Source: Hyphomicrobium sulfonivorans (GTDB taxonomy: Bacteria; Pseudomonadota; Alphaproteobacteria; Rhizobiales; Hyphomicrobiaceae). From it: 64,000 nucleotides of DNA. The notes under the pieces were generated by a model. That model had not been told where the DNA came from. It ran no database searches and saw nothing but the letters and a program-made list of their open reading frames with translations. Of this stretch, positions 54,531-63,245 are shown one piece after another. The stretch covers positions 1-64,000 of the forward strand of contig NZ_PZPO01000006.1 of the NCBI RefSeq assembly GCF_013306565.1, written 5' to 3'. A program made the translations under genes and the position numbers. Numbering within the stretch: the first letter of the stretch is position 1; each line of letters opens with the position of its first letter.

Positions 54531-54566
54531 AAGAAGGCCGGTGCAGTTCGCTGCACCGGCCTTCTT
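54531..54566. terminator. Bidirectional terminator with UUCG loop
   Basis: A perfect 16-bp stem (54531-54546 with 54551-54566) closes a TTCG loop, an extra-stable tetraloop class. A CTTT tail occurs on both sides. It separates convergent znuD and prs. Confidence 0.95.
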
Positions 54567-54612
54567 TGATTGGTCAATTGCACCCTGCGCGTAACGGCAG
54601 CGAATGCGTCGC

Positions 54613-55545
54613 TTAGTAGAACAGGCTCGACACGCTTTCCTCGCGCGCGGTGCGCAGGATCGCTTCGCCGATCAGCGGCGCGATGGAAACGACGCGGATG
54701 TTCTTGGCGGCCAGTACGGCAGCGGTCGGCTGGATTGAATCGGTGATGACCAGAGACTTCAGCTTCGAAGCCTGAATGCGGCTGACAGCGCCGCCGGAGA
54801 GCACGCCGTGGGTGATGTAGGCCATCACTTCAACAGCGCCGTTCTTCAGCAGGGCCTCGGCAGCGTTCACCAGCGTGCCACCGGAATCGACGATGTCGTC
54901 TAGCAGAATGCAGCGCTTGCCGGCAACGTCGCCGATCACGTGCATCACTTCGGACTCGCCCGGGCGATCGCGGCGCTTGTCGCAGATGGCGATCGGCACA
55001 TCCATGCGCTTGGCCAGTGCGCGGGCGCGAACCACGCCACCGACGTCCGGCGAAACAACCATCAGGTTGTCGCCTTTGTAGTGCTCCTGGATGTCGCGCA
55101 CGATCACCGGCGCGGCAAACAGGTTGTCGGTCGGGATGTCGAAGAAGCCCTGAATCTGCCCTGCGTGCAGGTCGAGCGTCATCACACGGTCGGCGCCTGC
55201 GCGCTCGATCAGGTTGGCGACCAGCTTGGCCGTGATCGGCGTGCGTGGGCCGGGCTTCCGGTCCTGCCGCGCATAACCGTAATAGGGCACGACAGCCGTG
55301 ATGCGTGCAGCCGAGGCGCGCTTCAGGGCATCGATGAGCACCAGAAGCTCCATCAGGTTGTCGTTTGCCGGGAAGGACGTCGACTGGATCACGAACACGT
55401 CCTGACCGCGGACGTTCTCCTGAACCTCGACGAAGATCTCCATGTCGGCAAAACGCTTCACCTGCCCCTTGGTGAGAGGGAGCTTCAGGTGCGAGCAGAT
55501 CGCTTCCGCAAGAGGGCGGTTCGAGTTCCCGGCAACAATTTTCAT
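54613..55545 (-). CDS. prs: Ribose-phosphate pyrophosphokinase
   Basis: The protein has 310 residues from [16 protein letters not shown] at 55545; a longer start adds 18 atypical residues. PRPP synthetase motifs: [33 protein letters not shown], the ATP loop with [11 protein letters not shown], the PRPP-binding signature [22 protein letters not shown], and the ribose-5-phosphate loop [13 protein letters not shown]. It makes PRPP for nucleotides, His, Trp and NAD. A terminator stem separates it from the lipoprotein gene upstream. Confidence 0.97.
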   Translation of the reverse strand: MKIVAGNSNRPLAEAICSHLKLPLTKGQVKRFADMEIFVEVQENVRGQDVFVIQSTSFPANDNLMELLVLIDALKRASAARITAVVPYYGYARQDRKPGPRTPITAKLVANLIERAGADRVMTLDLHAGQIQGFFDIPTDNLFAAPVIVRDIQEHYKGDNLMVVSPDVGGVVRARALAKRMDVPIAICDKRRDRPGESEVMHVIGDVAGKRCILLDDIVDSGGTLVNAAEALLKNGAVEVMAYITHGVLSGGAVSRIQASKLKSLVITDSIQPTAAVLAAKNIRVVSIAPLIGEAILRTAREESVSSLFY

Positions 55546-55626
55546 CGTCGGGGTGATGCGGCCCTCAGGTCGCGGATCGAAGGGCATATACGCCTCCACA
55601 GCCGTTCGCGGGCGCTTCTAACAAGA

Positions 55627-55655
55627 GGGCCCTCGCGTGTAAACGGCGAGGGCCC
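55627..55655 (-). terminator. Terminator-like hairpin between the lipoprotein gene and prs
   Basis: A perfect 10-bp G+C-rich stem (55627-55636 with 55646-55655) with a 9-nt loop, 44 nt downstream of the lipoprotein stop. A short TCTTGTT follows on the minus strand, so it is probably a terminator of modest strength. Confidence 0.65.
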
Positions 55656-55698
55656 GCTAGTGTGTCGAAATTTTGACGCGGCAAATGTTTGCGTCAGG

Positions 55699-56733
55699 TT
55701 AGTTCGAGCTTGTCCGCTGGCTTGGCTGCGGAAGAAGCTTAACGATACCCTGCGCTGCTGCCGCAGCCGCCGCATCAGCCGTCTGGCCCCAGGCGCCGTC
55801 GAGCGAGCCCTGCGGAACCTGATTCTTCTGCGAAACGGTGCCCAGCTTCTTGCCGTTCGGGTCAACGACGGTCCAGTCGATGCTGATCGGCTGCTTGCCG
55901 CTATCGGCAGCACCCATGACAACCCGGCCCTCGACGGTGTAGGTGCCCGGCACCCGTGAATCGGACAAGGCCACGCCGCTGCGGGTCAGCTCACGCTGGA
56001 TTGCGGTGCGCAGTGCCGTGCTGCCGTCACCCGGTGCGCCGGTCACTGCAGGCACCATGGCCCGAACCGGCCCAGCCGCGGCAATGCTGCCAGTCACGGT
56101 GTTGGCGGTCTGCTGGGCATAGGAACCGGCGGACGCCGAAGCCTGCTGCACCATGTTGTTAGCCGTGCCGGCAACCATCGCGCCAGGCATCCAGCCGGAG
56201 ATCGAGTTCACCGTCTTGCCGGTAATGGTCTGCACGACGTTCGGCGAAACCGCGTTCCACGGATCCTTGCTCTTGCCGCTCGGCGCGGATTCCTCGCCGC
56301 TGACGCGGTGAACAGCCTTGCTGTTCGCGTCGGTGACGTCCCAGATGTAGGAAATCTTGGATTTGTTGCCCTTCTCGATTGAAGAAACAACATAGCCGCG
56401 GAGCGTATATTCGGCCTTCTCGTCCGGCGCCTTTGCAACGCGGATGTTACGCCGTTCGAGATCGGCGATCAGCTGATTGCGCAAGTCGCTGGACACGCTC
56501 TCGGGTGGACCGATCACGGGCGCTACGGCGAACTGTGCAGATCGCGACATTGCCATCGGCGGCGGGCTCGCGACCGAAGCTGTTGGTGCTTCGCCTCCGG
56601 AAGATCCGAAAAGCGAAGTCAGCGGATTTGCCGTTTCACAGCCGGCCAGGCCAACGGCCATCCATCCTGCGATCAGCGCATACGTAATTGGCTTTTTTGA
56701 ATGCCAAGCCGCAGCAGCATCAAAGGTCGTCAC
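55699..56733 (-). CDS. Lipoprotein of unknown function
   Basis: The protein has 344 residues. The start at GTG 56733 is favoured over the upstream ATG at 56787 because GGGGGAG lies 7 nt before it, and it gives a normal lipoprotein signal (PITYALIAGWMAVGLAGC, Cys32). The mature protein has a Pro/Ser-rich linker, an alpha-beta domain at about 70-150 (SSDLRNQLIADLERRNIRVAK, LRGYVVSSIEKGNKSKISYIWDV), a Gly/Ala/Ser low-complexity stretch, and a second domain of similar pattern at about 240-320 (STALRTAIQRELTRSGVAL, YTVEGRVVMGAADSGKQPISIDWTV). The two domains look like an internal repeat. No known family. Confidence 0.78.
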   Translation of the reverse strand: MTTFDAAAAWHSKKPITYALIAGWMAVGLAGCETANPLTSLFGSSGGEAPTASVASPPPMAMSRSAQFAVAPVIGPPESVSSDLRNQLIADLERRNIRVAKAPDEKAEYTLRGYVVSSIEKGNKSKISYIWDVTDANSKAVHRVSGEESAPSGKSKDPWNAVSPNVVQTITGKTVNSISGWMPGAMVAGTANNMVQQASASAGSYAQQTANTVTGSIAAAGPVRAMVPAVTGAPGDGSTALRTAIQRELTRSGVALSDSRVPGTYTVEGRVVMGAADSGKQPISIDWTVVDPNGKKLGTVSQKNQVPQGSLDGAWGQTADAAAAAAAQGIVKLLPQPSQRTSSN

Positions 56734-56936
56734 GGTGACGCTCCCCCGTTGAGTACTCGCTGTGTGTTCCGGCGGCCGACGTACCAACTTTGCGACCTTG
56801 AACTCCTTAATGACCGGTACCCCTCTAAGATTCGTCTAACCAGTCACTTTCGGCGCGTCCAGATCGAATCCGAGCATTCGTCGATTGAAGCGCCAAACCC
56901 TAGGAGAAACGGAGAACGCCACTGTGGATTATGCAA

Positions 56937-57743
56937 TTAGGTCACGACAATGGCGGAGATTTGACGGCCGTAATCACCCTCGGAACGGTGCTGAGAACGC
57001 CTAAAGCTGAAAAATTGCGATTCGTTGACGTAGGTGCATGGGCTTTGGCGTTCGATTTGTGCGAGCCCAAGTTTATCGAGTTGCGATACAACAAAACCTG
57101 GCAGATCGAAGTGTGCCTTTGAATTCGGTTCAGCGCGCGCCAAAAAACGGCTGTTGTCAGCGCAACTTTTCAGTAGGGTTGCTTCGAAATCTGGTCCTAC
57201 TTCGTACGCATCTTGGTTAATGCACGGACCAACGGCGGCAATGATGCGCTCGCGCCGGGCGCCGAGCTTCTCCATCTGCGCCACCGTTGCGGCCAGCACG
57301 CCACCGACAGCACCGCGCCATCCCGCATGCGCGGCGCCTACAACCTTGGCTTCGGCGTCGGCGAACAGCACCGGCCCGCAGTCGGCAGTCAGCACGCCGA
57401 TGACGAGGCCAGGCGTTGCGGTCACAACGCCATCGGCCTTCGGACGGTTGTCCGGCGCTGGATACGAATCGATCGCCACCGCATCACCGCTGTGGATCTG
57501 ATAGAGCGTCGCGACGTCTTTCAGTGGCGCACGACTCCCCTCCGGGGAGCCGGCCGTGCGCCGGAGCAAGTGCTGCGCAACGCGCGCGCGATTTTCAGCG
57601 ACTGCAGCCGGATCATCGGCCGAGCCCGGTCCGCAATTCAGCTCCGCGTAGATGCCGTTCGAGACACCACCCCTGCGGGTGAAAAAGCCGTGACGAATGC
57701 CCGGCAGGGCGGCGAGGAGTGAGGATTCGATTGGTTCCAGCAT
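56937..57743 (-). CDS. pgeF: Polyphenol-oxidase-like peptidoglycan editing factor PgeF (YfiH)
   Basis: The protein has 268 residues from MLEPIESSLLAALPGIRHGFFTRRGG at 57743. The YfiH/DUF152 core has a zinc-binding Cys and two His in conserved positions: HGFFTRRGGVS, VLTADCGPVLFADAEAKVVGAAHAGWRGAVGGVL and AAVGPCINQDAYEVG. PgeF removes wrongly incorporated L-Ser from muropeptide precursors. It is part of the leftward pgeF-midA-lgt block. Confidence 0.93.
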   Translation of the reverse strand: MLEPIESSLLAALPGIRHGFFTRRGGVSNGIYAELNCGPGSADDPAAVAENRARVAQHLLRRTAGSPEGSRAPLKDVATLYQIHSGDAVAIDSYPAPDNRPKADGVVTATPGLVIGVLTADCGPVLFADAEAKVVGAAHAGWRGAVGGVLAATVAQMEKLGARRERIIAAVGPCINQDAYEVGPDFEATLLKSCADNSRFLARAEPNSKAHFDLPGFVVSQLDKLGLAQIERQSPCTYVNESQFFSFRRSQHRSEGDYGRQISAIVVT

Positions 57744-57753
57744 ACCCGTGCAC

Positions 57754-58899
57754 TTAGTAGCGGGGCGGACGCATTTCCACCGGCTCCAATGCAGGTAGCG
57801 CAGAAAGGTCAACGCTGCGTATCCCGAGCGCAAGAAAGCGCGTGCCCATGCCAACGGGCGCGAGCAGCCGCGCAATACCCGCTTCGATGCTGGCCGCTTT
57901 GGCAGGATTGGCTGACATCAGCCGCGATGCGCGTTCGATGATGCCGAGGCGGCCGAGCAGTTCGGCTTGCGTCACCGGGCCGTCGACTGCGAACCCGGCG
58001 TCACGTGCGGCGACGCCAAACGCAGCAAAATCCACAAGCGCGCTGAGATCGTCTTCACCGGGCGCACGCAGCGGATCGGCGTAGGCGTGCGCGTGTAGAG
58101 CCTGCAGCGTGTCGCCGAATGCCGGTTCGCTGTGTCCGTAGTCGATGAAAAGACCGGCAAACGGTTGGCCGCTCGTTTTCAGTTCTGCGGCAAGGGCTGC
58201 GAACACATCGGCGCGCGATTCGAATATGCAACCATTGTGCGGATTAGTGAGTGAAGCGGGAATTGCGGGCTCGCGATCATCGGCTGCGGGGATTTCGACA
58301 AACGCAAGCGCGCCCGCATCATCGAGCCCAACGGCGCGTTCGTGCCAGCCACTTTCACGCCAGATCCATTGGCGCAGCGCCAGCGCGTCGAGAAATTCAT
58401 TCGCGAGCACGATGGTGGGTGTCGCACTGGGCGACACGGTATCGTGCCACTCAACCGGAACACCACAACTGGCCAGCGCCTTCCGCTGCGCCTCCACCAG
58501 CACGCGATTGCTTTCTACCAGTTCGACCGACAGCGCGGCGTGAAATGCCGGCACAACACGGCTGGCGCGCAGTGCATCGGCCATCAGCGTGCCGCGGCCG
58601 GGGCCCAACTCAATCAGACGCAGCCTGTCCGGCCCGCCCATGCTTTGCCACACCAGCGCGCACCAAAGCCCCAGCAACTCGCCAAAGATCTGACTGATCT
58701 CCGGCGCGGTGATGAAATCGCCGCCGCCGCCGATGGCCGTCTGCTTGCGATAATAGCCGTGCTCTGGATCCTGCAGGCACGCTTCAACGTAAGCATCGAT
58801 CGGCAGCGGCCCATGCTGGCGGATGCGCGCCGCCAGCTTCTGCACCAGCGGCGTCGCAACGGCAGGGGCGCGCTCGCCGTTTGTCGGGCTGTCGCTCAC
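57754..58899 (-). CDS. MidA/NDUFAF7-family SAM-dependent methyltransferase
   Basis: The protein has 381 residues. The front reads PIDAYVEACLQDPEHGYYRKQTAIGGGGDFITAPEISQIFGELLGLWCALVWQ, the DUF185/MidA signature. The SAM-binding motif follows: RLRLIELGPGRGTLMADALRA, then VELVESNRVLVEAQ. The mitochondrial counterpart NDUFAF7 methylates a complex I subunit Arg; the bacterial target is not established. Its start overlaps lgt by 4 bp (ATGA). Confidence 0.93.
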   Translation of the reverse strand: MSDSPTNGERAPAVATPLVQKLAARIRQHGPLPIDAYVEACLQDPEHGYYRKQTAIGGGGDFITAPEISQIFGELLGLWCALVWQSMGGPDRLRLIELGPGRGTLMADALRASRVVPAFHAALSVELVESNRVLVEAQRKALASCGVPVEWHDTVSPSATPTIVLANEFLDALALRQWIWRESGWHERAVGLDDAGALAFVEIPAADDREPAIPASLTNPHNGCIFESRADVFAALAAELKTSGQPFAGLFIDYGHSEPAFGDTLQALHAHAYADPLRAPGEDDLSALVDFAAFGVAARDAGFAVDGPVTQAELLGRLGIIERASRLMSANPAKAASIEAGIARLLAPVGMGTRFLALGIRSVDLSALPALEPVEMRPPRY

Positions 58900-59750
58900 T
58901 TCAGCTCACGCGTGCGCGCCCAGTAGATCACCATCAGGCCCAGCAGCAGCATGGGGATGGAGTAGGCGATGCCGGCTGTCAGCGGGCCGACGTTGAATGC
59001 ATGCGCGAAGTGCGGCTCGCGGAACAGCTCAGCGGTCGAGCGCGCCAATGCATAACCGGCAAGGAATGTGCCGGCGACCAGACCGGGCCGCTTCAGCGCG
59101 CCGAAGTGATGCGTCATCACCCGCAGCACGATGAACAGCACCAGCCCTTCCAGCAGCGCTTCATAAAGCTGGCTGGGATGGCGCGTCGTCGGCTCAATGG
59201 CCGGATGATTGATCGCCGCTTCCGGAAACACCATGCCCCAGGGCATCGTTGTCGGACGGCCGTACAACTCGCCGTTCACGAAATTGGCGACGCGTCCAAA
59301 GAACAGCCCGATCGGGACAGCAGCCGTCACCAGATCGCCGGTGCTCCAGGGATTGACGCCGTTGTTGCGCGCAAACACCCAGATCGCGACGATGCAGCCG
59401 ACCAGCGCGCCGTGGAACGCCATGCCGCCCTTCCACACCGCGATGATGTCCTGCGGATTGGCGAGGTAATATCCGGGCTCATAGAACAGGACGAACCCGA
59501 GCCTGCCGCCCAGCACGACGCCAGCGGTGATATACAACAGCAGGTCGTCCACCTTCGCGAGCGAGAACGGTGGCGTGTCGTTCGCCCACAGGCGGTTGGT
59601 GGTGATGAGGCGGCGGATATAGATCCAGCCAAGCACCAGCCCGGCGAGATAGGCGAGGCCATACCACTTGATTGCGACGGGCCCGATCTGCAGCGCTACG
59701 GGATCGAGATTCGGGAACGGAATGGCCAGAAAGGCCGTCAGCATGCTCAT
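58896..59750 (-). CDS. lgt: Prolipoprotein diacylglyceryl transferase
   Basis: The protein has 284 residues with seven predicted transmembrane helices. The Lgt signature GRVANFVNGELYGRPT is present, along with VLGGRLGFVLFYEP and HPSQLYEALLEGLVLF. It transfers the diacylglyceryl group from phosphatidylglycerol to the lipobox Cys, as in the lipoproteins CpaD, TadD and the one encoded at 55699-56733. It is the first gene of the leftward block and divergent from ubiK. Confidence 0.97.
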   Translation of the reverse strand: MSMLTAFLAIPFPNLDPVALQIGPVAIKWYGLAYLAGLVLGWIYIRRLITTNRLWANDTPPFSLAKVDDLLLYITAGVVLGGRLGFVLFYEPGYYLANPQDIIAVWKGGMAFHGALVGCIVAIWVFARNNGVNPWSTGDLVTAAVPIGLFFGRVANFVNGELYGRPTTMPWGMVFPEAAINHPAIEPTTRHPSQLYEALLEGLVLFIVLRVMTHHFGALKRPGLVAGTFLAGYALARSTAELFREPHFAHAFNVGPLTAGIAYSIPMLLLGLMVIYWARTRELK

Positions 59751-59979
59751 GGTGCGTCGGCCCGCAGGCCTCCCCCTGTCGCTCTAATTTGCGGCGCGCC
59801 GTGGCGGCGAACCGAATTGGCCCTGTTGGCGCCGCACGATTTAGACACCCCGCATCACTGTCAAGGCCCGCCAGCCGGCTGAACGGGTTGCTTGAACGGT
59901 GCGCGCCCGGTGCCCATAGTCCGCCAGAGCGGCGCGCGCTATTGAGGCGCTTACAAATGACCAGGCCCCGGAGGCACCG

Positions 59980-60237
59980 ATGACCCAGACCAGCAATCGC
60001 TTCTTCGATGAGTTTGCCAAGTTGATGACGGGAGCGGCCGGCGCGGCCGATGGCCTCAGGCGCGAGGCTGAGCAGATGTTCCGCGCGCAGGGCGAGCGAT
60101 TCCTGTCCGACATGGATCTGGTGCGGCGCGAGGAGTTCGAGGCCGTCAAGGCGATGGCGGAAAAAGCCCGCACCGAAAACGAGCGTCTTGAGGCCCGGCT
60201 GGCCGATCTCGAAGCGCGGCTGGCCCAGAAAGGCTAA
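59980..60237 (+). CDS. ubiK: UbiK-type accessory factor (BMFP)
   Basis: The protein has 85 residues. After a short N-terminus (FFDEFAKLMTGAAGAADGLRREAEQMF), the C-terminal two thirds form a coiled coil (VRREEFEAVKAMAEKARTENERLEARLADLEARL). This matches the BMFP/UbiK family, which binds UbiJ and membranes to assist aerobic ubiquinone synthesis. GGAGG lies upstream of the ATG (59969-59973). Confidence 0.92.
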   Translation: MTQTSNRFFDEFAKLMTGAAGAADGLRREAEQMFRAQGERFLSDMDLVRREEFEAVKAMAEKARTENERLEARLADLEARLAQKG

Positions 60238-60459
60238 AGGACGGTCGATATAATTCACAGGGGCAGTGGAAAGCCTTGCTGTTTGTTGGATTTATCCGCG
60301 CTGTAACCGCATTGCCCGTGGATTAGGCCGAGCCCAACTTGCGACTCGCGCCCCCCTCTGTTTTCGTCGCGCTCGTTGGCTGAACAGCCGCTCTGTGATG
60401 TCGCGTATCAGTGTCACTGAGAAACAAGAAACGCGAGACCATAGAGGGATCGACAAAGC

Positions 60460-60957
60460 ATGTCGGCTGAATACGTCGGCTACGGCCGGGTGACGAACCC
60501 AATTGATCTCATTGAGCAGCTCGCCACCGCGCACGACTGGCCATGCGATCGCACCAACGATGACGAGCTGACGCTGGTTATCGCCGGCACGTGGACCGAC
60601 TATCACGTCTCGCTCAACTGGCGGGACGATCTGGAAGCGCTGCATCTGGCGTGTGCTTTCGATTTCCGTGTGCCGGAAAACCGGTTGCCGGAAATGTACA
60701 AGCTGGTGGCGCAGATCAACGAACAGCTCTGGCTGGGTCATTTCGATCTGTGGGCACAGGACGGGCTGGTCATGTTCCGCCATGCCCTTCTGCTCAACGG
60801 TGCCGTTGCAACTACCCGTCAGTGCGAGGCCATGCTGCAGGCCGCGCTGGAGGGATGTGAGCGCTATTATCAGGCCTTCCAGTTCGTCGTCTGGGCAGGT
60901 AAGCAAAGCCGTGAGGCTTTGGTTTCGGCGATGTTTGAGACCGAAGGCCAGGCCTGA
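60460..60957 (+). CDS. YbjN-domain protein
   Basis: The protein has 165 residues and is a single YbjN-like domain (type III secretion chaperone-like fold): NPIDLIEQLATAHDWPCDRTNDDELTLVIAGTWTDYHVSLNWRDDL, then VPENRLPEMYKLVAQINEQLWLGHFDL. These proteins are thought to act as sensors or chaperones without a proven role. It is co-directional with ubiK and proC in a block seen in related alphaproteobacteria. Confidence 0.92.
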   Translation: MSAEYVGYGRVTNPIDLIEQLATAHDWPCDRTNDDELTLVIAGTWTDYHVSLNWRDDLEALHLACAFDFRVPENRLPEMYKLVAQINEQLWLGHFDLWAQDGLVMFRHALLLNGAVATTRQCEAMLQAALEGCERYYQAFQFVVWAGKQSREALVSAMFETEGQA

Positions 60958-60999
60958 GATCGGGCGCGGCGCGCGCCCCGCAGCACTGGGGCGTAAAAT

Positions 61000-61830
61000 A
61001 TGAGCGTTGCCTTCAACGGGCCTTTGCTGTTTGCCGGGGCCGGCAAGATGGGTGGAGCGATCCTGAAGGGATTGCTAGCCCGCGGACTGGATCCCTCTAC
61101 GGTCGTCGTACAGGATCCGGCACCGCCGCAGGCCGTCATGGATCTGCTGGCCGAACACGCCATCAAAACCGTTCCGGATGCTGCCGCTGTCGATGTCACG
61201 CCGGCGGTGATCCTGGTCGCGGTCAAGCCGCAGATCATGGACGATGTGCTGCCCGTGCTTGCCACGCTTGCCGGGCCGCAGACGCTTATCGTTTCCATCG
61301 CGGCTGGACGGCGGATCGCCAACTTCGAGCAGTATTTTGCGGATGCCGCTGTTGTGCGCGCGATGCCGAATACGCCGGCCGCGATTCTGCGTGGCACAAC
61401 TGTTGCTGTGCCGAATGCGAAGGTCAGCGATGCGCAGCGCGCCGTTGCCGATGCGATGCTTTCAGCCGTCGGCGACGTGATCTGGCTCGACGATGAAGAC
61501 CTGCTCGATGCTGTCACCGCAGTTTCGGGTTCCGGGCCGGCTTACGTTTTCTATCTGGCTGAATGTCTGGCGCAGGCGGGTGAGGCTGCTGGCCTTGACC
61601 CGGAATTGGCGCAGCAACTCGCGCGCGCGACGGTTTCCGGCGCTGGCGCATTGCTTGATGCTTCCGATCTGTCGGCGGCGGATCTCCGCCGCAATGTGAC
61701 ATCGCCCGGCGGCACGACGGCAGCGGCGCTGGAGGTGCTGAGTGCACCCGGCGACGGACTGCAAAAGCTGATGACGGAAGCCGTGGCGGCTGCAACGCAA
61801 CGCGGCCGCGACCTAGCCAGTAAGCGCTGA
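61000..61830 (+). CDS. proC: Pyrroline-5-carboxylate reductase
   Basis: The protein has 276 residues. It has a Rossmann domain (FAGAGKMGGAILKGLLARG), the ILVAVKPQIM segment, and the P5CR signature AVSGSGPAYVFYLAECLAQAGEAAG, with the Ser/Gly/Ser loop and Lys/Thr-bearing helix (SPGGTTAAALEVL). It reduces P5C to proline with NAD(P)H. A 42-nt gap separates it from the ybjN gene, so co-transcription is likely. Confidence 0.97.
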   Translation: MSVAFNGPLLFAGAGKMGGAILKGLLARGLDPSTVVVQDPAPPQAVMDLLAEHAIKTVPDAAAVDVTPAVILVAVKPQIMDDVLPVLATLAGPQTLIVSIAAGRRIANFEQYFADAAVVRAMPNTPAAILRGTTVAVPNAKVSDAQRAVADAMLSAVGDVIWLDDEDLLDAVTAVSGSGPAYVFYLAECLAQAGEAAGLDPELAQQLARATVSGAGALLDASDLSAADLRRNVTSPGGTTAAALEVLSAPGDGLQKLMTEAVAAATQRGRDLASKR

Positions 61831-62268
61831 AAGCGCATCAGCCGATCGCGACCACGTCACTTGCATTGCCTGAGCGGGCATGAACCCCGGCGGCTCGGGC
61901 AAGTTGGTGTGTCTGGCACCCAAGGCTCAGAAAACCAAGGAGGATAGGCTGCTGAGCTCTGCGCGTCCGGTGCCCCAGGGCGCCACACCATGCATCTAGT
62001 TATGATATAGTGTTACAGGCCGTTCAACCGCCTCGCGGGCGTCTCACGCAATCGTGTCGGTGCGTGATCTGAGTGAAGTTCTGCTTCATTTGCAGCCGAG
62101 TGCTGTTCGCGTCTGTCGGAGCAGGCGTTTAACGTTTGCCTTAAGCGTCCAACGGCAACTCCGGCACGAATCCTCCGATGGCTTTTTCCGGCCCCGATGG
62201 CTGCCTATCTCTAAGGGCAACGGAGATAGCGCCGCGACAGGCAGCAGCTCCGGCGAGGAGACAGCGCG
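61831..62268. other. Intergenic region between proC and tetR
   Basis: About 440 bp. It contains a GAGGAG ribosome-binding site just before the tetR start. No RNA gene or convincing terminator was recognised. A partial AT-rich palindrome near 61998 was considered and not accepted as a Zur box. Confidence 0.4.
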
Positions 62269-63009
62269 ATGATCGATCAATCGACGATAAAGGGGCGGCT
62301 GGTGGCAGCGGCCATGCACCTCGCCGCGCAGTCGCCATGGCGGGACGTAACGCTGATCGACATCGCAAATTCAGCGGGCGTCAGTCTCGTTGACCTGCGC
62401 AACACCTTCAGCTCCAAAGGCGAGGTGATTGCCGCTTTTGTGCGCATGATCGACGATGAGGTTTTGGCTCAAACGCAGTTCACGCAGCGCGGGCGCGCGC
62501 AAACAACGGAGGACGGCGCGCCATCGCAGACATCGCCGCGTGATGCGCTGTTTGAAGTCATCATGGCGCGCTTCGATGCGCTGGGTCCGTATAAGGCCGC
62601 GCTGCGTTCAATCGCGGACAGCTGGACGGTCGATCCCGCGATCGCGGCTGCTGTCGCGCGTTCGCAAGTCTGGATGCTGCGTGCGGCCGGCATCGGCGCC
62701 GATGGCGTCGAGGGCCGTTTGCGTGCAGGCGGTCTGACCGGAGTTTACGCCTCGGTCTATCGCACCTGGCTCACCGATGACGATCCGGGCCTCGGTAAAA
62801 CAATGGCCGTGCTGGATCGCCGGTTGCGCCGTGGTGAAAACGTGCTGAAGCAGGCCGACAGCGCATTCGGCAAGCTGTGCGGTTTTGCCAGATCGTGCCG
62901 GGATGCCGTGCAGCGGCGCTCGACAACGCGCGACAAAGCGGCGGCTAACCGCACTGACGAGCCCACGGCCGACGATATGGAAAACATTCCGCCCGGCGCG
63001 CTCTCGTGA
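62269..63009 (+). CDS. TetR-family regulator
   Basis: The protein has 246 residues. The HTH is at about 10-55 (MHLAAQSPWRDVTLIDIANSAGVSLVDLRNTFSSKGEVIAAFVRMID). The C-terminal domain is large and helical, with a charged, disordered tail after about 200. TetR repressor of unknown ligand. The ubiK-ybjN-proC-tetR order is conserved enough to suggest a long-standing neighbour rather than an acquired gene. Confidence 0.85.
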   Translation: MIDQSTIKGRLVAAAMHLAAQSPWRDVTLIDIANSAGVSLVDLRNTFSSKGEVIAAFVRMIDDEVLAQTQFTQRGRAQTTEDGAPSQTSPRDALFEVIMARFDALGPYKAALRSIADSWTVDPAIAAAVARSQVWMLRAAGIGADGVEGRLRAGGLTGVYASVYRTWLTDDDPGLGKTMAVLDRRLRRGENVLKQADSAFGKLCGFARSCRDAVQRRSTTRDKAAANRTDEPTADDMENIPPGALS

Positions 63010-63136
63010 TTGGCACGCTCACGCGCGCTCGGCGGCCCGTCACAGGGTGCTGCTCGACGGGACCAGACACAGATGCGGAAGCTGGTGTGGGTCCCGACCT
63101 GCGTCGGGAAGACGTTGAGAGGAGGTGGGCGTTTCG

Positions 63137-63240
63137 CGCTCGGCGGCCGGCTCCGCGCAGCGGAGTCGCCGAGCGCAACTAACAACCAAGGCCGGCTCCG
63201 CGCAGCGGAGTCGCCGGTGCGAGGAAGCTTAGTCGCCGAG
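63137..63240. repeat. Palindromic repeat cluster between convergent genes
   Basis: A 27-bp unit (63145-63171 and 63190-63216, 45-bp period) forms a GCTCCGC/GCGGAGT stem with a GCA loop. The first copy is enclosed by a larger inverted repeat with GCGCTCGGC (63137-63145) pairing with GCCGAGCGC (63168-63176). A third partial copy of the outer arm (GCCGAGCGC) lies at 63235-63243. It sits between the tetR and kinase stops, so it may end both transcripts or be a REP-like element. Confidence 0.8.
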
Positions 63241-63245
63241 CGCTA

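Noticed and set aside
54940-55959. Plus-strand open frame of 339 codons over prs
   Set aside because: Antisense to PRPP synthetase with full motifs. No recognisable domain.
58881-59882. Plus-strand open frame of 333 codons over lgt
   Set aside because: Antisense to Lgt, which has all family motifs. Composition is His/Arg/Gln-rich as in shadow frames.
61998-62013. AT-rich near-palindrome resembling a Zur box after proC
   Set aside because: It matches about 11 of 16 positions, has no zinc gene nearby, and is plausible by chance.
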